The position numbers and the translations under genes are program-made. The notes beneath the pieces are model-generated. The model worked only from the letters and a program-made list of their open reading frames with translations, made no database searches and was not told the origin of the DNA. Shown one piece after another: positions 51,290 to 59,234 of a stretch of 64,000 nt of DNA. Position 1 is the first letter of the stretch, and every line of letters begins with the position of its first letter. The stretch lies in assembly GCA_050250575.1 (NCBI GenBank), contig JBFWOJ010000010.1:1-64000 (forward strand), in the 5' to 3' direction. Origin of the DNA: SHVO01 sp050250575 (GTDB lineage Bacteria > Pseudomonadota > Alphaproteobacteria > Rhodospirillales > Rhodospirillaceae).

Positions 51290-51964
51290 ATGCTGATCCT
51301 TGCCTTTGATACAACCGTCGCCGCGTGCTCCGTCGCCCTCACACATCACCCGGGCGCGACGATCGCACGGGCACGCGAATTTATGGAGCAAGGCCAAGCA
51401 GAAGCCCTGGTGCCGATGGTCGAGCGCGTCATGGGCGATGCCAACGCCGCTTATGCTGATCTCGACCGGATTGCGGTGACGGTCGGGCCCGGTTCGTTCA
51501 CCGGCGTTCGCGTAGGACTCGCGGCGGCGCGCGCCCTGGGTCTTGCCGCAGACAAACCCGTCATCGGCGTGAGCTCCCTCGAGGCGCTGGCGGCCGCAGT
51601 CCCGGACGGGGAGCGCGACACTCATGACGCTATTCTTGCCGCCATCGATACCAAGCGGGGCGAAATCTACGTGCAGACATTCGAGGCGCGAACGCTTCGG
51701 GCAAAATCGGCCCCGGTGGCGCTCCCCCCGGGGGACATCGCCGCTTGGGTAAATAACGCCCGCATCGTCGCCGTCGGGGATGCGGCCAAGGCCGTCGTCG
51801 CAGCGGCGCCGCATGCAACGCTTTCCGGCGCGGATGCTTTCCCGGACCCGGTCGTGATTGCCCACCTCGCCGCGGAACGCGCGCCCGACACAAGTCCGGT
51901 CCCACTCTATGTACTTCCACCCAAGATCACGCTTGCACCGGGCGGCGGGCGGCTGCGTCCATGA
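51290..51964 (+). CDS. tsaB: tRNA threonylcarbamoyladenosine biosynthesis protein TsaB
   Basis: TsaB is the ASKHA-fold partner that activates TsaD for t6A synthesis. The 224-aa product begins MLILAFDTTVAACSVAL and has ADLDRIAVTVGPGSFTGVRVGLAAARALGLA, the family signature. It lacks the metal histidines of TsaD, as expected. rimI follows after 10 bp, the common tsaB-rimI pair. Confidence 0.95.
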   Translation: MLILAFDTTVAACSVALTHHPGATIARAREFMEQGQAEALVPMVERVMGDANAAYADLDRIAVTVGPGSFTGVRVGLAAARALGLAADKPVIGVSSLEALAAAVPDGERDTHDAILAAIDTKRGEIYVQTFEARTLRAKSAPVALPPGDIAAWVNNARIVAVGDAAKAVVAAAPHATLSGADAFPDPVVIAHLAAERAPDTSPVPLYVLPPKITLAPGGGRLRP

Positions 51965-51974
51965 GAGCGGCCAC

Positions 51975-52448
51975 GTGAGCGGCATCATCCGCCTCGAGCC
52001 CGCGCACGCGCGCATTGCCGCCGCGCTTCATGGCACAAGTTTCGCGGCGCCTTGGAGCGAACAGGAGTTTGCGAAGCTGCTCGAACAACCGGGCGTCGCC
52101 GGCCTGATGTGGAATCCGCAAGACCCGCAGGGATTCATCTTGATCCGCGCGGTCGCCGACGAAGCGGAAATCCTGACCCTCGCGGTGGCTCCGGCCGAGC
52201 GGCGAAAAGGCATAGCCGCAGGTCTTTTGGAGAGGGCGTGCCGCATGCTCCGGGCCGGGGGGACGCACCGTCTATTCCTGGAAGTGGCCGCCGACAACGC
52301 CGCGGCGCGCGCCCTTTATAATACCTACGGATTTTCTGAGACGGGACGGCGCGCCGCTTACTACGACCGCGGCAGCGCGCCCAAAGTCGACGCCATCATC
52401 ATGAGCCTCGACCTCGCGCCCCGCGCTTCAGCAGCGGCGCACCACTAA
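51975..52448 (+). CDS. rimI: Ribosomal-protein-alanine N-acetyltransferase RimI
   Basis: RimI acetylates the N-terminal alanine of ribosomal protein S18. The 157-aa GNAT protein has FAAPWSEQEFAKLL, ILTLAVAPAERRKGIAAGLLERA (acetyl-CoA loop RRKGIA) and LEVAADNAAARALYNTYGFSETGRRAAYY. Starts at GTG 51975; the frame is open upstream through tsaB in another phase. Its 3' end overlaps the convergent TusA-like gene by 21 bp. Confidence 0.9.
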   Translation: MSGIIRLEPAHARIAAALHGTSFAAPWSEQEFAKLLEQPGVAGLMWNPQDPQGFILIRAVADEAEILTLAVAPAERRKGIAAGLLERACRMLRAGGTHRLFLEVAADNAAARALYNTYGFSETGRRAAYYDRGSAPKVDAIIMSLDLAPRASAAAHH

Positions 52449-52682
52449 GAGGTGCGGCACGCGTGGATCGGGCTTCGGATCCTTATCCTCGCGCCCGAGT
52501 GAAACGACCTCATGTCCGTGGGCGGTGACCGAGCGCGGGACGTTGTCGAGCGGCTGCGCGCCCTTAAGCCGCACGGTCGCGATCGCGCCGACGGGCATCT
52601 TCTCAAGCAGGAGCTTGGTCTTCACGAAGGTGAGCGGGCAAACATCACCGGTGATGTCGATGAAAAATGGCGCCGACGTCAT
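52428..52682 (-). CDS. TusA/SirA-family sulfurtransferase-like protein
   Basis: An 84-aa protein of the TusA fold: DITGDVCPLTFVKTKLLLEKMPVGAIATV and LDNVPRSVTAHGHEVV. TusA proper has CPxP with the sulfur-carrying cysteine; here it reads CPLT, keeping the cysteine but not the second proline, as in a side branch of the family in alphaproteobacteria. Role in sulfur relay is inferred only. It is divergent from fur; the Fur palindrome at 52722 lies between them and could serve both. Confidence 0.85.
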   Translation of the reverse strand: MTSAPFFIDITGDVCPLTFVKTKLLLEKMPVGAIATVRLKGAQPLDNVPRSVTAHGHEVVSLGREDKDPKPDPRVPHLLVVRRC

Positions 52683-52721
52683 GCGAAACATATATCGTCT
52701 GCAGGTGACCCGGGCCAGCCG

Positions 52722-52738
52722 CTGCGAGTGACTCGCAG
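52722..52738. promoter_or_regulatory. Fur box between the tusA-like gene and fur
   Basis: A perfect 17-bp palindrome, CTGCGAGT-G-ACTCGCAG, 100 bp upstream of the fur ATG and 40 bp upstream of the divergent tusA-like start. It matches the two palindromes before bfd, supporting fur autoregulation. Confidence 0.8.
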
Positions 52739-52837
52739 GAAGCCTTTGATCTCTTTACGGATCGAAGCCCGGCACTATGATAGACGGCCTTCACCGGAGG
52801 GCCTTCGCATCAGCGGCCCCCAGCAAGGAATTTGAGT

Positions 52838-53278
52838 ATGACGACGCGGCCCGTGTCCCACATCGAACAAGTGTGCGCCGAGAAGGGCATGAAGATGACC
52901 GAGCAGCGGCGAATCATTGCTCACGTGCTGTCGGAAGCGCATGACCATCCCGACGTCGAGGAAGTCCACCGCCGCTCCGCCGCCGAGGACCCGCGCATTT
53001 CCATCGCCACGGTCTACCGCACGATGCGCCTTTTTGAAGAAGCGGGGATCGTCAAACGCCATGAATTCGGCGACGGCCGGGCCCGCTATGAGGAAACGCC
53101 GGCGACCCACCACGACCATCTGATCGATGTGCGCTCCGGCAAGGTGACCGAGTTCCATAACGACGAGATCGAGCGGCTCCAGCAGGAGATCGCCAAGGCC
53201 CACGGGTACAAGCTGGTGGGGCACCGCCTGGAGTTGTACGTTCTGCCGCTAGATGCAGATAAAGCAACAGAAGAATAA
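52838..53278 (+). CDS. fur: Ferric uptake regulator family protein (Fur)
   Basis: A 146-aa metalloregulator. The DNA-binding domain holds MTEQRRIIAHVLSEAHDHPDVEEVHRRSAAEDPRISIATVYRTMRLFEEAGIV; the metal sites are in HEFGDGRARYEETPATHHDHLID and the C-terminal HNDEIERLQQEIAKAHGY. It lacks the CxxC zinc knuckle seen in some Fur proteins (no cysteines after the N-terminus), as is common in alphaproteobacteria. In Rhizobiales a close relative (Mur) answers manganese instead; the bfd palindromes favour iron here. ATG at 52838 follows an AAGGAA site. Confidence 0.92.
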   Translation: MTTRPVSHIEQVCAEKGMKMTEQRRIIAHVLSEAHDHPDVEEVHRRSAAEDPRISIATVYRTMRLFEEAGIVKRHEFGDGRARYEETPATHHDHLIDVRSGKVTEFHNDEIERLQQEIAKAHGYKLVGHRLELYVLPLDADKATEE

Positions 53279-53359
53279 CACGACATCTGGTGCACCCCCG
53301 GTTACCTTCAAGGGATTATTGCTGTCGACCATCCCCCCTAACTGTTAAGAAGTATCTTT

Positions 53360-54433
53360 ATGGACGGAGCGTTTCGGAAACCTCTGGCTCTGCTTGGCCG
53401 GGCGACGGAATCGCTGAAATCCAAGACAGTTTCGTTGCGCCGCAAACCAGGCGCGGCGTTTCAGTCGACGCTTCGGTTCACGCTCAAGTTTCTGACGCAG
53501 CGCCACGGCTTGAACGCGCGGTTGGGATACAAACCCATGACACTTTTGTTACCGCCCTCCACCAACACGCCCGCCGGAGCCCTCGCTTCCGAAGCCTCGG
53601 CGCCTGGCGCGTTGAGCGCTCCTGCCCCGATACGCGCCTTCGTTCCGGTCACGGCGGGCAGCCAGGTAATCCGTCTCGCGACGTCGGCGGACGAACTCGA
53701 TGCGGCGCAAGCGCTGCGTTACCGCGTCTTTTATGAGGAGATGGGCGCGAAGCCGGACGCGGCGATGAAAGCCACGCGCCGCGATTTCGACAAGTTCGAC
53801 CAGATCTGCGATCACCTGCTGGTCGTCGACCGCGACCGGCCGGAAGATCAGGTGGTGGGGACTTACCGGTTTATCCGCCGCGAACACGCACGCGCGGCCG
53901 GCAGTTTCTATTCCGCTTCGGAATACGACATCGGCAAGCTGGCGAATTTCCCCGGCACGGTGCTTGAACTCGGGCGCAGCTGCGTCGATGCAAACTACCG
54001 CAACCGCGCGACCATGCAGCTCTTGTGGCGCGGCGTGTCCGAGTATGTGAACGCCTTCGGCGTCGATCTGATGTTCGGATGCGCCAGTCTGCACGGCACG
54101 AACCCGCAGGATCTCGCGGTGCAACTGTCCTACCTCTACCACTATCACCTGGCGCCCGAGGCGCTGCGTACGACAGCCCTGGGCCACCGCAAAGTCGACA
54201 TGAACATCCTGCCCAAGGACGCCATCGATGCGCGCCGGGCTCTCGCAAGCTTGCCGCCGCTCTTAAAGGGATATCTGCGGGTCGGCGGTTTCATCGGGGA
54301 CGGTGCGGTGATCGATCACCAGTTCAACACCACCGACGTCTGCATCATCGTCAAGACCGACCTGATCGCAGAACGGTACACGCGTCACTACGACATCGGC
54401 CAAGAGTCCGCGTCATTCAGAAAAGCGTCGTAA
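53360..54433 (+). CDS. olsB: Ornithine-acyl-ACP N-acyltransferase OlsB
   Basis: OlsB transfers a 3-hydroxyacyl chain to ornithine, the first step of ornithine lipid synthesis. The GNAT-like domain covers about residues 105-340: ALRYRVFYEEMGA, FDKFDQICDHLLVVDR, VGTYRFIRREHA, LELGRSCVDANYRNRATMQLLWRGVSEY and LMFGCASLHGTNP are family hallmarks. From ATG 53360 the product is 357 aa, about 60 longer than usual; an ATG at 53537 would give a normal-length 298-aa form, and neither has a strong ribosome site. olsA follows. Confidence 0.88.
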   Translation: MDGAFRKPLALLGRATESLKSKTVSLRRKPGAAFQSTLRFTLKFLTQRHGLNARLGYKPMTLLLPPSTNTPAGALASEASAPGALSAPAPIRAFVPVTAGSQVIRLATSADELDAAQALRYRVFYEEMGAKPDAAMKATRRDFDKFDQICDHLLVVDRDRPEDQVVGTYRFIRREHARAAGSFYSASEYDIGKLANFPGTVLELGRSCVDANYRNRATMQLLWRGVSEYVNAFGVDLMFGCASLHGTNPQDLAVQLSYLYHYHLAPEALRTTALGHRKVDMNILPKDAIDARRALASLPPLLKGYLRVGGFIGDGAVIDHQFNTTDVCIIVKTDLIAERYTRHYDIGQESASFRKAS

Positions 54434-54495
54434 TAGCCGAGCACGCCGCACAGCTGGAACCCGCGCTGCCCCTGCGCGGCGCGTTCCTCGCCGTC

Positions 54496-55269
54496 GTGCG
54501 CATTTTCCTGTTCGTACTGAGTGCGCTCATTGCGAGCCTGACGGCGGCGTTTCTAAATGCGGTGAAAGGCGATTCGATCGCCTTCAGAGGCTGGTACTAC
54601 CGCTTTCTCTGCAAGCTGATCGGCCTCGAGGTCATCGTTCGCGGCAAGCAGAGCAGCGCCGCACCCCGCCTCGTCGTCGCCAACCACATCTCCTACTACG
54701 ACATCGCGGCGCTGGGGTCGGTGATTCCCGGCGACTTCGTGGCCAAGGCCGACATAGCGGACTGGCCGGGGTTCGGTTGGATGGCCAAAGCCGGGCAAAC
54801 AATTTTCATCGATCGCCGCCGCACGGCGACGACGCAGGCGCGCGATCAAATCCAAGAACGGCTCGAGGCCGGCGACACGTTGATCATGTTTCCCGAGGCC
54901 ACGTCCGGCGACGGCAATTACATGAAGCCGTTCAAGAGCGCTTTGTTCACGGTCGCGGAGCGCCACGTCCTCGATCGCGACGGCGTGGAGCGCCCTGTGA
55001 CGGTCCAGCCGGTCTCGATCGCCTACACCCGCCTCAACGGCATGCCGATCGGCGTCGGCTGGCGCGCCTTCGTGGCTTGGTACGGAGACATGGAGATGGG
55101 CTCGCATCTCTGGCAGATCATGCGCCTCGGGCGGCTGACGGCGGAAGTCACCTTCCATCCGCCGGTGACCCTCGCCCAGTTCACGAGTCGCAAAGAGTTG
55201 GCCAGCCACTGCGACCGCGTGACGCGCGCAGGGTTCGCGCGGCTGCTGGCGGGGCGCGAAGCCTTTTAA
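54496..55269 (+). CDS. olsA: Lyso-ornithine lipid / 1-acyl-glycerol-3-phosphate acyltransferase OlsA
   Basis: OlsA adds the second acyl chain to lyso-ornithine lipid. The PlsC domain shows motif I NHISYYDIAAL (NHxxxxD), IFIDRRR, the FPEATSGDG motif III and VQPVSIAYTR motif IV, after an N-terminal membrane helix (FLFVLSALIASLTAAFL). The start is uncertain: GTG 54496 gives 257 aa; no ATG precedes the helix, and the frame stays open into olsB. Confidence 0.87.
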   Translation: MRIFLFVLSALIASLTAAFLNAVKGDSIAFRGWYYRFLCKLIGLEVIVRGKQSSAAPRLVVANHISYYDIAALGSVIPGDFVAKADIADWPGFGWMAKAGQTIFIDRRRTATTQARDQIQERLEAGDTLIMFPEATSGDGNYMKPFKSALFTVAERHVLDRDGVERPVTVQPVSIAYTRLNGMPIGVGWRAFVAWYGDMEMGSHLWQIMRLGRLTAEVTFHPPVTLAQFTSRKELASHCDRVTRAGFARLLAGREAF

Positions 55270-55362
55270 CCCATTGTTCTATCAAGAAAAAGCGCCGTTT
55301 TGCTTTTGCCCGGCCAAGGGGCTAGAAAGCCGGGCTGAAAGACCCGATTTCACTTTTGAACG

Positions 55363-56760
55363 ATGACCGAGAAGCCGGCCAAACGCCTCTTCATCAAGAC
55401 CTACGGCTGCCAGATGAACGTCTACGATTCCGCCCGCATGGCGGACGTGCTGGCGCCGCTTGGCTATGCGCCCGCGGATTCCGCCGCGGACGCCGACATG
55501 GTCATTCTCAACACCTGCCACATCCGCGAAAAGGCCGCGGAGAAAGTCTTTTCCGACCTGGGCCGCGTGCGCGCCTTCAAAACCGAGCGCGCCGCGAACG
55601 GCAAGGACACGATCATCGCCGTCGCCGGCTGCGTGGCGCAGGCGGAAGGCGCCGAGATCATGGCTCGGGCGCCGTTCGTGGATATCGTGCTCGGCCCGCA
55701 AACCTATCACCGTCTGCCCGAGATGGTCGCGCGGGCCGCGCGCGCGCGTGACGGCAAAACGGGCGGGCAGAAGCCGAAAGGCATCCTCGACACGGAATTT
55801 CCCGTCGAGCCGAAATTCGATCACCTGCCCGCGCCGCGCGCCGATGGACCGGCGGCTTTCCTTTCGATCCAAGAAGGCTGCGACAAATTCTGCACCTTCT
55901 GCGTCGTGCCTTATACGCGCGGCGCAGAATACTCCCGCCCCGCGGCCGACGTGCTGCGCGAAGCGCGCGGCCTGGTCGCCGGCGGCGTACGCGAGCTCAC
56001 CCTTCTTGGACAGAACGTCAATGCCTATCACGGCGTGGGCGAAGATGGAGAGACGTGGGGCCTCGGCCGCTTGGCGCGCGCACTGGCCGAGATCGAGGGG
56101 CTTGCGCGCATCCGCTACACCACATCGCATCCGCGCGACATGGACGATGCATTGATGGCCGCGCACCGCGACGTGCCGGCGTTGATGCCGTACCTGCATC
56201 TTCCGGTGCAGTCGGGCTCAGATAGGATTCTTGAAGCCATGAACCGCGGTCACACCGCGGACGATTATCGCCGCATCATCGCGACCTTGCGCGGATATCG
56301 CCCCGACATCGCGTTGTCGTCGGATTTCATCGTCGGCTATCCGGGCGAGAGTGACAGGGACTTCGAAGACACGCTCGCGCTCGTGCGCGAAATCGGTTTC
56401 GTACAGGCTTACTCTTTCAAATACAGTGCGCGCCCGGGCACGCCCGCCGCCGGCCTGAAGGCGCAGATTCCGGAAGACGTGAAAGATGCGAGGCTCTACG
56501 CGTTGCAGGACCTCCTTGTCGCACAACAACGCTCCTTCAACCTCGCGTGCGTGGGCCGTAGCTTCGATGTCCTTTTGACGCATACGGGACGCCATCCGGG
56601 ACAGCTCGTCGGCCGAAGCCCCTATTTGCAGGCGATTCACGTCATGGCTGACCCGAAACACATCGGCTCCGTCGCACGTTTGACTATTGTCTCGGCCGAG
56701 CCCAATAGCCTGGGCGCGGTCTGGGCCGACAATACGCAGGGTGTTACCAAAACGGCATGA
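55363..56760 (+). CDS. miaB: tRNA-2-methylthio-N6-isopentenyladenosine synthase MiaB
   Basis: MiaB is a radical-SAM methylthiotransferase acting at A37 of tRNAs. The 465-aa product has the UPF0004 domain with three cluster cysteines (KTYGCQMN, NTCHIREKA, VAGCVAQ), the radical-SAM motif EGCDKFCTFCVVPYTRG, YLHLPVQSGSDRIL, DFIVGYPGE, and a C-terminal TRAM region (GRSFDVLLTHTGRHPGQLVGRSPYLQAIHV). Upstream 93 bp holds a GCCCGGC/GCCGGGC hairpin at 55308-55335. Its stop overlaps phoH by 4 bp. Confidence 0.96.
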   Translation: MTEKPAKRLFIKTYGCQMNVYDSARMADVLAPLGYAPADSAADADMVILNTCHIREKAAEKVFSDLGRVRAFKTERAANGKDTIIAVAGCVAQAEGAEIMARAPFVDIVLGPQTYHRLPEMVARAARARDGKTGGQKPKGILDTEFPVEPKFDHLPAPRADGPAAFLSIQEGCDKFCTFCVVPYTRGAEYSRPAADVLREARGLVAGGVRELTLLGQNVNAYHGVGEDGETWGLGRLARALAEIEGLARIRYTTSHPRDMDDALMAAHRDVPALMPYLHLPVQSGSDRILEAMNRGHTADDYRRIIATLRGYRPDIALSSDFIVGYPGESDRDFEDTLALVREIGFVQAYSFKYSARPGTPAAGLKAQIPEDVKDARLYALQDLLVAQQRSFNLACVGRSFDVLLTHTGRHPGQLVGRSPYLQAIHVMADPKHIGSVARLTIVSAEPNSLGAVWADNTQGVTKTA

Positions 56761-57725
56761 ACGACGACGATCAGGTCAGCTTGGAATTCTCCGACAACAG
56801 CCTCCTGCAAGAGCTGGTCGGTCCGCACAACAGCAACCTTCACCGTCTCGAGCAGCGCTTGAACGTCGTGCTGCATCATCGTGGAAACCGGATCACGATC
56901 GAGGGCACCCCCGACCGCGCCGCTCTCGCCGAGCGCACGTTGTATCGGCTCTACGATCATCTCGCCGCCGGGCACGACATCGACATGGGGGAGGTCGACG
57001 GCGCGGTCCGCCTCAGCGAGCCGGACGGAGATACCGCAAGCGAACTTACGATCCGCACGCGCAAGCGTCAGGTCGCCGCGCGCTCGTTGGGCCAGGGCGC
57101 TTACCTGAAGGCACTCAACGATTCCGTGCTGGTGTTCGCCCTCGGCCCCGCTGGAACCGGGAAAACCTATATCGCGGTTGCCAAGGCGGTTGCGCTCAAG
57201 CTTGCCGGCGTCATCGACCGTATCATCCTTTCGCGCCCGGCGGTCGAAGCGGGCGAACGTCTGGGCTTCCTGCCGGGCGACCTGCGCGAGAAAGTCGATC
57301 CATATCTGCGCCCGCTCTACGATGCGCTCTACGACATGCTTCCGGGCGACCAGGTGGCGAAGCTTCTGGTGTCCGGCGAGATCGAGGTTGCGCCGCTGGC
57401 GTTCATGCGCGGCCGCACCCTCGCCAATTCCTTCATCATCCTGGACGAAGCCCAGAACACGACACCGGTGCAGATGAAAATGGCCCTGACGCGCATCGGC
57501 GAGAACTCGCGCATGGTGGTGACGGGCGATCTCAGCCAAATCGACCTGCCGCGCGGGGTAAAGTCCGGTCTCGAAGATGCGCTTGAAACGCTGGAAAATA
57601 TCGAGGGTATCGGGCTTGTGCGCTTCACCGCGCGCGACGTGGTGCGCCATGACCTCGTCACCCGCATCGTCGACGCTTACGACCGACGCGACGCCAAACG
57701 CAAGGAACGCCCTCAAGAACAATGA
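56757..57725 (+). CDS. phoH: PhoH family ATPase (PhoL/YbeZ type)
   Basis: A 322-aa protein with an N-terminal KH-like domain (NNSNLHRLEQRLNVVLHHRGNRITIEGT type stretch) and the PhoH ATPase with Walker A ALGPAGTGKTYIAVAKAV, SRPAVEAGERLGFLPGDLREKVDPYLRPLYDAL and Walker B FIILDEAQNTT. It is linked to RNA metabolism together with YbeY, encoded 10 bp downstream; the miaB-phoH-ybeY-corC-lnt order is widely conserved. Confidence 0.95.
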   Translation: MNDDDQVSLEFSDNSLLQELVGPHNSNLHRLEQRLNVVLHHRGNRITIEGTPDRAALAERTLYRLYDHLAAGHDIDMGEVDGAVRLSEPDGDTASELTIRTRKRQVAARSLGQGAYLKALNDSVLVFALGPAGTGKTYIAVAKAVALKLAGVIDRIILSRPAVEAGERLGFLPGDLREKVDPYLRPLYDALYDMLPGDQVAKLLVSGEIEVAPLAFMRGRTLANSFIILDEAQNTTPVQMKMALTRIGENSRMVVTGDLSQIDLPRGVKSGLEDALETLENIEGIGLVRFTARDVVRHDLVTRIVDAYDRRDAKRKERPQEQ

Positions 57726-57735
57726 CGGGCGAGGA

Positions 57736-58305
57736 ATGAAACCCGCGCCGCAGCCTACCGTCGATGTGCTGGTTCCGGCGGCCGCCTGGTCGCGGGCGCT
57801 GCCCGCGGCTGCGGCGATGTGCCGCAAAGCGGCGCGCGCGGCCATCGCCGCCGGAGCGCCGAAGCGTTTGAGGACCAAAGCGCACCAAGCCGAGGTTTCG
57901 ATTCTCCTCACGACCGATGCGGCGATCCGGAAGCTGAACGCAACGTTCCGCAAACAGGATAAACCGACCAACGTCCTCTCGTTTCCCGCGGCGCAGAATC
58001 ACCCGGCGAACCGAATCGGGGATGGGCCGCCGGATCTTCACCTTGGAGATGTGGTCGTGGCCTATGGCACGGTGGCCCGTGAAGCCAAGGAAAGCCACAA
58101 GTCGTTGAAAGATCATCTTTCTCATATGGTGGTGCATGGTGTTCTGCACCTTTTGGGCTATGATCATGAGAGTGCGGCCGACGCCAAGACCATGGAACGC
58201 CTGGAAACCAAGATTTTGTCCCAGCTAGGGATCGTCGATCCCTATCGCGAGCCGGCCTTCGAGCCCGCTCCCTCCAAGAAGCGGGGAGCGCGCCGCCGGA
58301 CATGA
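57736..58305 (+). CDS. ybeY: Endoribonuclease YbeY (16S rRNA maturation)
   Basis: YbeY is a zinc endoribonuclease in 16S rRNA 3'-end maturation and ribosome quality control. The 189-aa protein has the zinc motif MVVHGVLHLLGYDHES (H-x3-H-x5-H) and RKQDKPTNVLSFPA. An Ala-rich N-terminal part and a basic tail (SKKRGARRRT) are slightly longer than in E. coli. ATG 57736 sits within a GAGGA site. Overlaps corC by 4 bp. Confidence 0.95.
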   Translation: MKPAPQPTVDVLVPAAAWSRALPAAAAMCRKAARAAIAAGAPKRLRTKAHQAEVSILLTTDAAIRKLNATFRKQDKPTNVLSFPAAQNHPANRIGDGPPDLHLGDVVVAYGTVAREAKESHKSLKDHLSHMVVHGVLHLLGYDHESAADAKTMERLETKILSQLGIVDPYREPAFEPAPSKKRGARRRT

Positions 58306-59234
58306 GCGAGCCCGCCCGACCTTTGGCCGCGGACACGGTTGTCCATGGTCCAGGCCTTTTCACCAAGTTGAAACGCTGGCTCGCTCCGGAGATCGCCGAG
58401 GCCGAAACCGTCCGCGAAGTCATCGAGGAGCTGATCGAAGAGCGGAGCGAGGACCGCCCGGAGGGCGAGCCTGCTATCGACCCCAACGAACGCCTTTTGC
58501 TTGCCAACGTACTTAAACTCCGCGGCATCACGGCGGCCGACATCATGGTACCGCGTGCCGACATTGTCGCCGTTGAAGCGTCTACGCCCGTGACCGAAGC
58601 CCTGGCCCTGGTCGTGAAGGAGGGTCACTCGCGGCTTCCGGTCTATCGAGAGACCTTGGACGACGTCGCGGGACTCATTCATATCAAGGACCTTGCGATC
58701 CTTGCCGCCGACCAGATCACCGGAGAGAACGGCGAACGGGTCAGCGCGCACGTTCTGACGGACCTCCTTCGCCCGGTGCTGTTCGTTTCGCCGGCGGTGC
58801 GCGTACTCGATCTGCTGCTCGAAATGCGCCTCAAGCGCGCGCATATGGCCATGGTCGTGGATGAGTACGGCGGTATCGACGGAGTGGTGACGATCGAGGA
58901 TGTCGTCGAACAGATCGTGGGCGAGATCGAAGACGAGCACGATCTCGACCAGACGCCTGAACTGATCCCGCAACCGGATGGGACGATGCTCGCCGACGGC
59001 CGTGTCGCGCTCACCGATTTCGAAGCGCGGGTCGGAAGTGTTTTCAGCGAAGAGGAGCGCGAAACCAACAATACGTTGGGCGGTCTTGTGGCCAGCCTTG
59101 CGGGGCGCATGCCTTCGCGCGGCGAACTCGTGAAGCACTCCTCGGGCATCGAATTCGAAGTCACCGACAGCGACCCGCGCCTCGTGCGCCGCCTTCGCAT
59201 CCGAAATCTCCCGCCGCCGAAACCGGAAGCGTGA
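58302..59234 (+). CDS. corC: Hemolysin-family CBS-domain protein (CorC/YbeX)
   Basis: A 310-aa cytosolic protein with two CBS domains (ITAADIMVPRADIVAVEAST; LLRPVLFVSPAVRVLDLLLEMRLKRAHMAMVVDEYGGIDGVVTIEDVVEQIVGEIEDEHD) and a C-terminal CorC/HlyC transporter-associated domain (LADGRVALTDFEARVG, NNTLGGLVASLAGRMPSRGE). No membrane helices are present, so it is CorC-type rather than a full CNNM transporter. Linked to magnesium/cobalt efflux and, by context, to ribosome biology. Confidence 0.93.
   Translation: MSEPARPLAADTVVHGPGLFTKLKRWLAPEIAEAETVREVIEELIEERSEDRPEGEPAIDPNERLLLANVLKLRGITAADIMVPRADIVAVEASTPVTEALALVVKEGHSRLPVYRETLDDVAGLIHIKDLAILAADQITGENGERVSAHVLTDLLRPVLFVSPAVRVLDLLLEMRLKRAHMAMVVDEYGGIDGVVTIEDVVEQIVGEIEDEHDLDQTPELIPQPDGTMLADGRVALTDFEARVGSVFSEEERETNNTLGGLVASLAGRMPSRGELVKHSSGIEFEVTDSDPRLVRRLRIRNLPPPKPEA

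Noticed and set aside
55308..55335. Hairpin GCCCGGC/GCCGGGC before miaB as a terminator for olsA
   Set aside because: A 14-nt loop and no T-run; too weak to call.
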